The position numbers and the translations under genes were made by a program. From contig NZ_JAJUOS010000006.1 in assembly GCF_021378075.1 (NCBI RefSeq), positions 124,001 through 188,000 of the forward strand: a DNA stretch of 64,000 nucleotides, in the 5' to 3' direction. Below, one piece after another: positions 33,279 to 42,719 of the stretch (within the stretch, counting starts at the first letter, position 1; each line of letters opens with the position of its first letter). The DNA is from Rhodobacter flavimaris. GTDB lineage: Bacteria > Pseudomonadota > Alphaproteobacteria > Rhodobacterales > Rhodobacteraceae. The notes below the pieces were generated by a model, which was given only the letters and a program-made list of their open reading frames with translations, ran no database searches and was not told the origin of the DNA.

Positions 33279-33647
33279 TCAATCATCCGACCGCGCGTTT
33301 TTCAGCGAGATAAGCTGGGCAAACGAATAGTCGGCCGGATTGACACCCAGTTGGGCAGCCAGTTGAGCCTTGCCAGCGCTGACGCCAGCCTCGGTGCTAA
33401 CCGAAAGCGACGCCGAACCGCGCGACACATCGGCATTCACAACCGCAACGTCGGCCGAGTAGGGCGCAGCAGCATCGTTGTCGCGCACTGCCGACCAGAG
33501 GCCGACGATCTCGCTGGTGGAATAGTCCGCCGCATTCACGCCAGCCTGCGCGGCAAGTTGGGCGATCCCGGCGGGCACGGGTTGCGCGGCGACGGCACCA
33601 GCGGAAAGAACGGCGACCAGACCCGCGATCAGAGCAGATTTACGCAT
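33279..33647 (-). CDS. secreted protein with a duplicated 30-residue motif
   Basis: A 122-aa protein with a signal peptide (MRKSALIAGLVAVLSAGAVAA). Two copies of a motif follow: AQLAAQAGVNAADYSTSEIV (from about residue 29) and AQLAAQLGVNPADYSFAQLI (from about residue 94). Both continue to a short helix with L, A and D conserved. The middle third is a Ser/Val/Ala-rich linker. AAAAGGAG stands before ATG 33647. No database family comes to mind. The duplicated small helical unit suggests a binding module in the envelope. Confidence 0.7.
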   Translation of the reverse strand: MRKSALIAGLVAVLSAGAVAAQPVPAGIAQLAAQAGVNAADYSTSEIVGLWSAVRDNDAAAPYSADVAVVNADVSRGSASLSVSTEAGVSAGKAQLAAQLGVNPADYSFAQLISLKNARSDD

Positions 33648-34022
33648 TTAATTTCTCCTTTTATCCTATCGTTTCAGGGTGTTGCTTGAGCGATCCTGCT
33701 CGTTGCCCTGCGATGAGACAGATTTAGATCAGCGCCCTGGCACATAAAACTTCAAAATTTATTTGCGTTATGTGCATTTTTGCAGATTGAAATCCATCAA
33801 TCGACAACGCCCCAGAAAAATCAGGGAAATTCGAAGAAGGCCGGGCCAAACACTCGCTGCCAAACGCCTCAAACGGGGTCATCGTCCGATCATATTCTTG
33901 CGATGGATCGTGAGAAAATGCGGGATATTCGTGAAAACCGCAAACGACTCGCGCCCCTTCCCTCACGCGCCGCTTTCCCCTATCTAGGCGCAAACCCCGA
34001 AATACCCTCGAAAGGTGCGCCT
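33648..34022. other. 375-bp spacer upstream of ettA with an AT-rich segment and inverted repeat
   Basis: It contains the leader of the minus-strand secreted-protein gene (33648-33720) and an AT-rich patch at 33720-33800. In the patch, GCACATAA (33740-33747) and TTATGTGC (33768-33775) form a perfect inverted repeat with a 20-nt spacer. The remainder is the ettA leader. Short frames on either strand here lack convincing ribosome sites. Confidence 0.5.
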
Positions 34023-35678
<1,656 letters not shown>

Positions 35679-35681
35679 GCC

Positions 35682-35708
35682 AAAGGCCCCCGCTCCGGGG
35701 GCCTTTTT
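35682..35708 (+). terminator. rho-independent terminator of ettA
   Basis: AAAGGCCCCCG-CTC-CGGGGGCCTTT, an 11-bp stem with the T-run TTTTT overlapping its end. Confidence 0.92.
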
Positions 35709-35733
35709 CCTTCCCCCCTTGGCAAGAGGCGCC

Positions 35734-36048
35734 ATGCCCACCATCGCCCGCCTGCTGACTTACCTGCCCACCGCCGACGCGGCGCACCCCCTCGCCGAGG
35801 CCCTTCTCGATGCACGGCTGATCGCCTGCGCCAATATCGGCGCACAGGTGACCTCGCTCTACACGTGGGAGGGCACGCGCGAGGAAACACCTGAGGTACA
35901 ACTCTGGCTCAAGACCCGCCGCGGACTTGCGCCCGAAGTCATGGCGATGATCGAGCGCCTGCACCCCTATGACTGCCCTCTGGTCGCGCTAGACGAAATC
36001 ACCGTCAATGCGGCCTATGCCGATTGGGTCAACGCACAGACGCGCTGA
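35734..36048 (+). CDS. cutA: CutA1 divalent-ion tolerance family protein
   Basis: A 104-aa trimeric PII-like protein. The family core is LAEALLDARLIACANIG, SLYTWEGTREETPEVQLWLKT and HPYDCPLVALD. CutA1 was linked to copper tolerance in E. coli, but its true role is unsettled. AGAGG lies about 7 nt before ATG 35734. It follows the ettA terminator and seems to be its own transcript. Confidence 0.94.
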   Translation: MPTIARLLTYLPTADAAHPLAEALLDARLIACANIGAQVTSLYTWEGTREETPEVQLWLKTRRGLAPEVMAMIERLHPYDCPLVALDEITVNAAYADWVNAQTR

Positions 36049-36060
36049 TTTCGGCTTTGC

Positions 36061-36110
36061 CCAAATATCCCGGGGTGAATGGGCCGCAGGCCCAGAGGGG
36101 CAGCGCCCCT
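36061..36110 (-). repeat. 3'-end repeat element, copy 5 (long type), after the TPR-methyltransferase gene
   Basis: In the methyltransferase sense, 5 nt after the stop: hairpin AGGGGC-GCT-GCCCCT (36096-36110), second hairpin TGGGCC-N3-GGCCCA (36080-36094), then the box that reads CCAAATATCCCGGGG on the plus strand (36061-36075). The outer CATTGAA part is lost in this copy. Confidence 0.8.
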
Positions 36111-36115
36111 GCGCT

Positions 36116-37051
36116 TCACGCGAAAGCCAGATCCTCGCCATCCGACTGGCGCCGCACACCCTGCGCGAGACGTTCCGCCTGGACGAATAGCCCCTCGATC
36201 GGCGCGCCGCGATCCATCCGCAGCACTGCCCGATCAATGCTCGCCTCGAACCCGGCCCGCGCAAGCAGACCGCGCACATAGATCTCGGAATGCGCATAGC
36301 GGCGGCTCTCGCGCAGCGCGAAACCCTCGCCCTCATAAGCCTCGACGGTGAAGGCAAAGCGCCCGCCGGGCACCAGCGCCAACGCGACCCAACCGACAAT
36401 CTGCTCCAGCGCTCCCAGATAGGCAAAGACATCGGCAGCGGTGATCAGATCGTAAGCATCCGCGACCGGCGCAAGCGCGCTCAGATCCGCCTTCTCAAGC
36501 CGGTCGTAACAGCCCTTGGCATCCGCCTCGCGTAGCATCTCGGCCGAGATATCCCAGCCTTCCAGATGCCCCGCCAGCGCGCGCAGTTCAGCCCCCATCA
36601 GCCCCGTGCCGCAACCCAAATCAAGCACCCGCGCGAAATGGCCCGAAAGCTGCCGACGCAGATGTTGCGGCCCACGGTAGTTCAGCGTCTCGACCAGCGA
36701 CTGATCGAAATGATCGGCATATTGATCGAAGAGCGTCTCGACAAAGGCCGAGGGCATGGTCTCGACCAGCGGCTGCCCGCGCATGAGATCAAGCCGCAGC
36801 GCGGCCCCCAGCTTGTCGGCAGGGTCAAGCCGCAGCGCCTCGGCAAATGCCTCCCCCGCGGCAGGCAAGCCGTGCTCGGCCCGGATCTCGCCCAGCCGAT
36901 ACCAGCCCGCAACCCAGCCCGGCGCGACCTCCAGCGCCTGAGCGTAAAGATCTGCGGCAGCCGCAGCCTCGCCCGAGGCCAAGAGCCCCTCGGCATAATC
37001 CGCGCGACGGTCGGCGATCAGATCGCCGGAAGAAAGCTGCAAGGGAGTCAT
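36116..37051 (-). CDS. TPR-containing class I SAM methyltransferase
   Basis: A 311-aa cytosolic protein. Residues about 10-85 form two to three TPR-like helical hairpins (AAAADLYAQALEVAPGWVAG, AAGEAFAEALRLDPADK). From about 115 a Rossmann-fold methyltransferase follows with motif I VLDLGCGTGLMG, motif II-like LEGWDISAEMLREA and YDLITAADVFAYLG. It resembles NDUFAF5/BioC-like or TPR-MTase proteins of alphaproteobacteria. The substrate is unknown. It is probably a single-gene transcript ending in repeat copy 5. Confidence 0.83.
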   Translation of the reverse strand: MTPLQLSSGDLIADRRADYAEGLLASGEAAAAADLYAQALEVAPGWVAGWYRLGEIRAEHGLPAAGEAFAEALRLDPADKLGAALRLDLMRGQPLVETMPSAFVETLFDQYADHFDQSLVETLNYRGPQHLRRQLSGHFARVLDLGCGTGLMGAELRALAGHLEGWDISAEMLREADAKGCYDRLEKADLSALAPVADAYDLITAADVFAYLGALEQIVGWVALALVPGGRFAFTVEAYEGEGFALRESRRYAHSEIYVRGLLARAGFEASIDRAVLRMDRGAPIEGLFVQAERLAQGVRRQSDGEDLAFA

Positions 37052-37178
37052 GAAGCACCTGAATCTGGAAGAAACCGAGGACTCAGGCAGGGGTTACGAC
37101 AGAGGCTGACGCATGAGGGCACCGAAAGGGCGAGATGCGCCGCAGATGGCGCGGCGCGGGGCGTTCGTCAAGGGGGGC

Positions 37179-37712
37179 TCAGCGCTTCTTGACGAACTCG
37201 GTCAGGATGACGATGCGCTGACCCTCGACGCGGCCTTCGATATGGGCTGCGTTGTCAGGCACAAGGCTGATGCCGTGCACCGCCGTGCCGCGCTTGGCGG
37301 TAAAACCCGCGCCCTTGACCGGCAGATCCTTGATCAGCGTCACCGTATCACCATTGGCCAGCAGCGCGCCGTTGCTGTCACGATGCTCGACGCCCGGCAG
37401 CGCCTGCCCTGCCTGCGCGAGGCTTTGGGCCTCGCCCTCAAGCGTCATGCCCTCGCGCGCCTCGGCGGCCCAGGCCGCCTCGATCTGCCCGAGCTTGCAC
37501 CAGACGGCAGCCTGCACGGCGGGTTCGGCCGACCAGGCAGCGCCCTCAAGGCAGCGCCAATGCGCTTCGGGCGCTTCGTCCGAGCGGCAGGTGGCGCAAA
37601 GCAGGACATGCTCTTCGGTGCCGGCCAGAGGCTCCGCGGCCAGATCCTCGGCGGCGCCGCAGAACTCGCACACCCCGCCCGAGCGGGCCATCAGATCGTC
37701 AATCAGCGCCAT
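37179..37712 (-). CDS. phnA: PhnA/YjdM family zinc-ribbon protein
   Basis: A 177-aa protein of the PhnA (YjdM) family, historically linked to phosphonate use without solid evidence. The N-terminal zinc ribbon has VCEFCGAAEDL and LLCATCRSDE. The C-terminal PhnA domain contains HRDSNGALLANGDTVTLIKD, LPVKGAGFTAKRGTAVHGIS and IVILTEFVKK. A GGAGG lies before the ATG (37712). It sits alone between a methyltransferase and the acyl-CoA synthetase. No phn operon is in the window. Confidence 0.9.
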   Translation of the reverse strand: MALIDDLMARSGGVCEFCGAAEDLAAEPLAGTEEHVLLCATCRSDEAPEAHWRCLEGAAWSAEPAVQAAVWCKLGQIEAAWAAEAREGMTLEGEAQSLAQAGQALPGVEHRDSNGALLANGDTVTLIKDLPVKGAGFTAKRGTAVHGISLVPDNAAHIEGRVEGQRIVILTEFVKKR

Positions 37713-37768
37713 GGGAACCTCCTGCTATTGCCCCCCCAATAGGCGCCACGCCGGGGCGAGGCAACGCC

Positions 37769-37794
37769 AAAAGAAAGGGCGCCCGCAGGCGCCC
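37769..37794 (-). terminator. terminator of the acyl-CoA synthetase gene
   Basis: In the minus sense, GGGCGCC-TGCG-GGCGCCC is followed by TTTCTTTT, beginning 11 nt after the stop. Confidence 0.85.
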
Positions 37795-37805
37795 GTCCGA
37801 TCCGC

Positions 37806-39695
37806 TTACTTCGCCCATTCCCACGACACGGTGAACTCGCCAAGCTTTTGCTTTAGCTTGTCCTCGTCGATCGCGCCGGTCGTGGCGATCTCGGCCACCA
37901 GACCGCGCTTCTTGTCCTCGATCACCGCGACGACATGCGCGGCGATCCCGGCCTCCGCCAGCGCGGCATCGAGCACCCGCGAGATCGCACGTTTGCGCAG
38001 GTCGGGCTTGAAGATCTTGCCGACGGCGGTCTTCGGCAACTCGTCCAGCACCTCGATATGCTTGGGGATCGCAGCGCGTTCGTGGATGTGCTTTTTCGCG
38101 TGGGCGGCAAGTTCCTCGTCACTGACCGAAGCCCCGCTGACCAGCTCGAGATAGACACAGGGCAGCTCGCCCGCGAAGCTATCGGGCTGGCCGATGGCCC
38201 CGGCGAAAGCCACGGCGGGGTGCGACAGCAGCGCCTCCTCGATCTCGGCGGGGTCGATGTTGTGGCCGCCGCGGATGATCAGATCCTTGGCGCGCCCGGT
38301 GATCCACAGGTAGCCATCCGCATCGAGCCGCCCCAGGTCGCCCGTGCGCAGGAAGCGGTCCTCGGCGAACAGATCATGGTTCTTGTCGGCCTCGGTATAG
38401 GTCGAGCCCTCGAAGACGCCAGGGTTGGCCACACAGATCTCGCCCACCTCATCGACGCCGCATTCGGTGAAGCTGCCATTCGTCTTGCGCAGGATACGCA
38501 CATGGCAATAGGGCAGCGGAATACCGACCGAGCCGACCTTCTTGTGGCCATCGACCGGGTTGACCGAGACAAGGCAGGTGGCCTCGGTCAGGCCATAGCC
38601 CTCGGCGATCTCGACACCGGTCGCGGCCTTGAAACGGTTATACAGCTCCAGCGGCAGCGGCGCCGAACCCGAAATCGCCGTCTTGAGCGAGGAGATATCG
38701 GCATTCACCGGGCGCTGCATCAGCGCCGCGATGGCCGTGGGCACGGTGATCAGGAAGGTGACCTTCCAGCGCTCGACCAGCTTCCAGAAATTGTCGAAGA
38801 CGCCCTCACCGCGATAGCCTGCGGGCGTCGGCATCACGACATGCGCGCCCGAGGCGATGGCAGACATCAGCACCGGGTAGGCCGCAAACACATGGAACAG
38901 CGGCAGCGGGCAGATCAGCACGTCTTCCTTCGAAAACAGCAGCGTGCCCCCAAGCCAGCCATTGTAGATCATGCCCGAGTATTTGTGCTGCGCCACTTTG
39001 GGCATCCCCGTGGTGCCGCCGGTGTGGAAATAGGCCGCGACCCGGTCACCCGCACTGTCAGCGAAGGTCAGCTTGTCGCCCGGCATCTTGGCGCATTCGC
39101 GGTTGAAGCAATAGACATCGGCGTGGTGCTTCGTCGTGACCTTGGGGCGCACGAAGGGCACGATCAGCGATTTCGGCGGCGTCAGGTAACGGTTCAGGTC
39201 GATCTCGAGGACGGTCTTGACGCTCGGCGCGAACTTGACGGCCTCGGCTGCCTTCTGGGCGATATCGCTTTTCGGGAAGGGCTTGAGCGTGACCAGAACC
39301 TTGGCCTTGGTCTCGCGCAGGATGGCCGAGATCTGCTCGGATTCCAGCAGCGGGTTGATCGGGTTCACGATCCCAGCGACCGAGCCCCCCAAAAGCGTCA
39401 CCGCCGTCTCAAGGCAGTTCGGCAGCAGGTAGGCGACCGTATCTGTCTCGCCCACGCCCAGATGGCGCAGGAGGTTCGCGGCCTGCGTCACGCGCCCGTG
39501 CAGTTCGGACCAGCTTAGCGTCAGCGCCTTGTCCTTGGGCCCCGAGAAGATCTGGAACGTCAGCGCCGGGCGACCGCCATAGGCATCCCGCGCGCGGGTC
39601 AGGAACTGGTACATGGTCTGAGCGCGGTCGCGGCCCTCCCACGGCATCTCGTTCTCGACCGCGTCGCGGTCGGCAATGGACGCAAAATTCGCCAT
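37806..39695 (-). CDS. long-chain acyl-CoA synthetase (AMP-forming), FadD-like
   Basis: A 629-aa ANL-superfamily enzyme activating a carboxylate to its CoA thioester through an acyl-adenylate. The AMP P-loop is YFHTGGTTGMPKVAQHKY. Further motifs are SGSAPLPLELYNRF (A4), AEGYGLTEATCL (A5), RTGDLGRLDADGYLWITGR (A7/A8) and the C-terminal catalytic Lys in LPKTAVGKIFK (A10). The length is above that of short-chain synthetases and resembles the FadD-like acyl-CoA synthetases common in Rhodobacteraceae. Chain-length preference cannot be read off. Confidence 0.88.
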   Translation of the reverse strand: MANFASIADRDAVENEMPWEGRDRAQTMYQFLTRARDAYGGRPALTFQIFSGPKDKALTLSWSELHGRVTQAANLLRHLGVGETDTVAYLLPNCLETAVTLLGGSVAGIVNPINPLLESEQISAILRETKAKVLVTLKPFPKSDIAQKAAEAVKFAPSVKTVLEIDLNRYLTPPKSLIVPFVRPKVTTKHHADVYCFNRECAKMPGDKLTFADSAGDRVAAYFHTGGTTGMPKVAQHKYSGMIYNGWLGGTLLFSKEDVLICPLPLFHVFAAYPVLMSAIASGAHVVMPTPAGYRGEGVFDNFWKLVERWKVTFLITVPTAIAALMQRPVNADISSLKTAISGSAPLPLELYNRFKAATGVEIAEGYGLTEATCLVSVNPVDGHKKVGSVGIPLPYCHVRILRKTNGSFTECGVDEVGEICVANPGVFEGSTYTEADKNHDLFAEDRFLRTGDLGRLDADGYLWITGRAKDLIIRGGHNIDPAEIEEALLSHPAVAFAGAIGQPDSFAGELPCVYLELVSGASVSDEELAAHAKKHIHERAAIPKHIEVLDELPKTAVGKIFKPDLRKRAISRVLDAALAEAGIAAHVVAVIEDKKRGLVAEIATTGAIDEDKLKQKLGEFTVSWEWAK

Positions 39696-39832
39696 CTCGG
39701 TCTTCCTCCCTCAGCCCGTTCCTCGCGGGCGCTTGCGACCAGAATGCGACATGAGCGCCCCCGGCAGCAAGTCCGGGGGGGCGCGCAAAACGTGACGTAA
39801 TTGTTACCGTGACGCTGGGGAAAATCGACCAC

Positions 39833-41620
39833 TCAGACGACCGAGCCGTCGGTGAATTGCAGCCGCGCCAGCTCGGCGTAAAGCCCGCCTTCGGCGACCA
39901 GCTCATCATGCGTGCCCTGGGCGACGATGCGGCCGTCCTCGAACACCACGATCCGGTCGGCTTTCTTCACCGTCGCCAGGCGGTGCGCCACGATCACCGT
40001 GGTGCGCCCGACCGAGACACGCTCGACCGCGGCCTGCACTTCGCGCTCCGACGCCGCATCCAACGCCGAGGTCGCCTCGTCCAGCAGCAGGATCGGCGCG
40101 TCGCGCAGGATCGCGCGGGCAATGGCGATGCGCTGCTTCTGCCCGCCTGAGAGCATCACGCCGCGCTCGCCCACATAGGTTTCGAACCCGTCGGGCAGCG
40201 CCGTCAGGAAGTCATAGGCATGGGCCGCGCGGGCGGCCTCCTCGACCTCGTGATCAGTGGCATTGGGGCGACCAAAGCGAATGTTCTCGCGTGCCGAGGC
40301 CGCGAAGATCACCGGGTCTTGCGGCACAAGGGCGACCGCGTGGCGGAAATCGTGCCGGGCAAGGTCGCGCAAATCGTAGCCGTCGATCTTCACGCTGCCC
40401 GCTTCGGGGTCCCAGAACCGCTGGATCAGCTGGATCACGGTGGTCTTGCCCGCACCTGAGGGGCCGACAAGCGCGACCGTCTCGCCCGGCTTGATCGACA
40501 GCGAGACCTCCTCAAGTGCCGAGGTTTCGGGCCGCGAAGGGTAGTGGAAAGTGACGTTCTCAAAGTCGATGGCGCCGCGCGCGGGCATCGGCAGCGGCAC
40601 GGGGTGTTCGGGGTCTTTCACGCTGTCCTCGGCCCCGATCAGCTCGACCAGACGCTCGGTCGCGCCGGCGGCGCGCTGCAACTCGCCCCAAATCTCCGAC
40701 AGGGCGCCGACCGAGCCGGCAACCATCACCGCGTAGATGACGAACTGCACCAGTTCGCCCACCGACATCTCGCCCAGGCGCACGTCGCGCGCACCGACCC
40801 AAAGCACACCGACCACGCCCGCGAAGACGAGGAAGATCACGATCACCGTCATGATCGCGCGGGTGGTGATGCGACGCTGCGCCGAGACAAAGCTTTTCTC
40901 GGTAACATCGGCGAAATGCGCGCGGGTCTGCGCCTCATGGGTAAAGGCCTGCACGGTCTGCGCCGACAGAAGCGCCTCGGAGGCCGCACCCGAGGAACTG
41001 GCGATCCAGTCCTGGTTTTCGCGCGACAGCGCGCGCAGGCGGCGGCCGAGCACGACGATCGGGATGACCACCGCGGGCACGATCAGCAGCACAAGGCCGG
41101 TCAGCTTGGCCGAGGTGACCAGCAGCATTACCAGACCACCGATCAGGATCAGGAAGTTGCGCAGCGCGACCGAGACCGAAGAGCCGATGACCGACAGGAT
41201 CAGAGTTGTATCGGTCGTGATACGCGAGATGATCTCGCCGGTCAGGATTCGCTCGAAGAAGGCCGGGCTCATGCCCAGGACGCGGTCGAAGACGGCCTTG
41301 CGGATATCGGCCACGACGCGTTCGCCGAAGCGGGTGACCAGGTAGTAGCGCGCGCCCGTACCAAGCGCGAGCAGTGCGGTGATCAGCAACGCCGCGCCGA
41401 AATACTGGTCAAGCAGCTCGGCGCCTTGCTGGAAGCCATCCACCACGCGGCGCACCGCAAGCGGCAACACCAGGCTGATCGAGGCGGTCAGCATCAGCGC
41501 GGCCAGCGCCGCCAGTGCCGTGCCCTTGTAGGGCGTCACGAAGGGGCTCAGGCCCTTCAGCGCACCGATGCGTTTTGTCGTGGGCCGATCTTCGAGCGGC
41601 GCTTGCGGTCTGCGTGCCAT
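39833..41620 (-). CDS. ABC exporter half-transporter (MsbA/ABCB-like)
   Basis: A 595-aa fusion of a six-helix exporter domain (about residues 25-320) and an ATPase domain. Walker A is VALVGPSGAGKTTVIQL, signature VMLSGGQKQRIAIARA, Walker B ILLLDEATSALD, and H-loop VIVAHRLATV. The arrangement is that of lipid A or multidrug exporters that homodimerise in the inner membrane. It is close to the multidrug/lipid half-transporters of alphaproteobacteria; the substrate is unknown. It stands alone, 137 bp from the acyl-CoA synthetase gene. Confidence 0.9.
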   Translation of the reverse strand: MARRPQAPLEDRPTTKRIGALKGLSPFVTPYKGTALAALAALMLTASISLVLPLAVRRVVDGFQQGAELLDQYFGAALLITALLALGTGARYYLVTRFGERVVADIRKAVFDRVLGMSPAFFERILTGEIISRITTDTTLILSVIGSSVSVALRNFLILIGGLVMLLVTSAKLTGLVLLIVPAVVIPIVVLGRRLRALSRENQDWIASSSGAASEALLSAQTVQAFTHEAQTRAHFADVTEKSFVSAQRRITTRAIMTVIVIFLVFAGVVGVLWVGARDVRLGEMSVGELVQFVIYAVMVAGSVGALSEIWGELQRAAGATERLVELIGAEDSVKDPEHPVPLPMPARGAIDFENVTFHYPSRPETSALEEVSLSIKPGETVALVGPSGAGKTTVIQLIQRFWDPEAGSVKIDGYDLRDLARHDFRHAVALVPQDPVIFAASARENIRFGRPNATDHEVEEAARAAHAYDFLTALPDGFETYVGERGVMLSGGQKQRIAIARAILRDAPILLLDEATSALDAASEREVQAAVERVSVGRTTVIVAHRLATVKKADRIVVFEDGRIVAQGTHDELVAEGGLYAELARLQFTDGSVV

Positions 41621-41762
41621 GCTGTCTCCCTTGTCCGCTCGGGTTTAGGGGCAGACCCCGCGTGGGGCAAGGGCGGATTTGTCACGCCCCCGCAGGCAGC
41701 GGATCCGACGACTAGGGGCAGGGCACCGCGCGCGAAACAGGTTTTGTCACGATCCTCGCGCG

Positions 41763-42719
41763 CTAGGCCTCGACGCCACCGAAGAGGCGACCAACCGGAA
41801 TCGCCGTGATCTCGGGGGTACGCAGCAGAAAGAGCGCGTCCAACCCCTCGCGACGGGCAAGCCTTGCGCCCTCTTCCGGTCCAAGCACCATCAGCACTGT
41901 GGCCCATGCATCGGCCTCGGCGCAGCTGCGCGCGACCACGCTGACCGAGGCTGGCCCACCCTGCACCGGCGCGCCCCGGCGCGGCTGCATCGTATGCGAC
42001 AGGCGCTGGCTACCCAGATCGACCCAGTGGCGATAATCGCCTGAGGTGGCAACGGCCGCATCCTCGAGCGTCAGGATCGAATGCGGCGCGCGGCGTGCGG
42101 GATCGGGCGCCTCGACCGCAACCGACCAAGGCGCGCCATCGGGGCGCAGGCCAAGGGCGCGCATCTCTCCGTCGATCCCCACAAGCGCCGAGGTGATCCC
42201 GTGTTCCAGCATCACCTCGGCCAGACGATCCACGCCGTAACCCTTGGCGATGCCGTTGAGGTCAAGGGCAAGCGGCGCACGCTTGCGGGCCTCGCCACGT
42301 TCGGGGGCAAGGTCGAGCAGCTCATGCGCGGGTCGGCGCGCGCGGGTCAGCGCGGCGCGAATGGCCTCGCCGTTGGCAGCCTCGGGGCCGAAACCCCAAG
42401 CCTGCACCGCATCGCCCATGCCGATATCGAACGCCCCGCCCGAGGCACGGCCGATCCGCAGCCCAAGGCCCAGCACCCGCAACAGATGCGCGGGCAGCGC
42501 CACCCAATCGCCCACCGGCGCCGCGTTGAAGCGCATCAGCGCGCTGTCCGGCTTCCAGGTGGACATCTGATTGTCGACCTCTGCCACCGCGTCTTGCAGC
42601 GCGATGGCCAGCACACCCGGGTCATAGCCCGAGGGCGCATAAAACAGCACCGACCAGCGCGCGCCCATCGTCGGGCCATTGAGCGCGATGCGCTGCGGCT
42701 CAGTAGGTGTCTTCGACAT
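41763..42719 (-). CDS. apbE: FAD:protein FMN transferase ApbE
   Basis: A 318-aa flavinyltransferase that attaches FMN by a phosphoester to Ser/Thr of exported redox proteins. The core motifs are NGPTMGARWSVL, VDNQMSTWKPDSALMRFN, GGAFDIGMGDAV, LDLNGIAKGYGVDRL and ATSGDYRHWVDLG. The Mg-binding Asp near the C-terminus lies in CAEADAWATVLMVLGPE. No signal peptide is evident, so the enzyme may act before export or have an atypical start. It overlaps the PepSY-reductase gene by 20 bp. The DUF2271 protein at 44914 carries a likely acceptor motif. Confidence 0.94.
   Translation of the reverse strand: MSKTPTEPQRIALNGPTMGARWSVLFYAPSGYDPGVLAIALQDAVAEVDNQMSTWKPDSALMRFNAAPVGDWVALPAHLLRVLGLGLRIGRASGGAFDIGMGDAVQAWGFGPEAANGEAIRAALTRARRPAHELLDLAPERGEARKRAPLALDLNGIAKGYGVDRLAEVMLEHGITSALVGIDGEMRALGLRPDGAPWSVAVEAPDPARRAPHSILTLEDAAVATSGDYRHWVDLGSQRLSHTMQPRRGAPVQGGPASVSVVARSCAEADAWATVLMVLGPEEGARLARREGLDALFLLRTPEITAIPVGRLFGGVEA

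Noticed and set aside
33724..33993. An 89-codon minus-strand frame in the ettA leader
   Set aside because: No ribosome site, no signal or domain, and it runs against the ettA leader.
40544..41809. A 421-codon plus-strand frame opposite the ABC exporter
   Set aside because: Its Arg/His/Asp-rich low-complexity composition is typical of the antisense frame of a GC-rich gene; the exporter on the minus strand is unambiguous.
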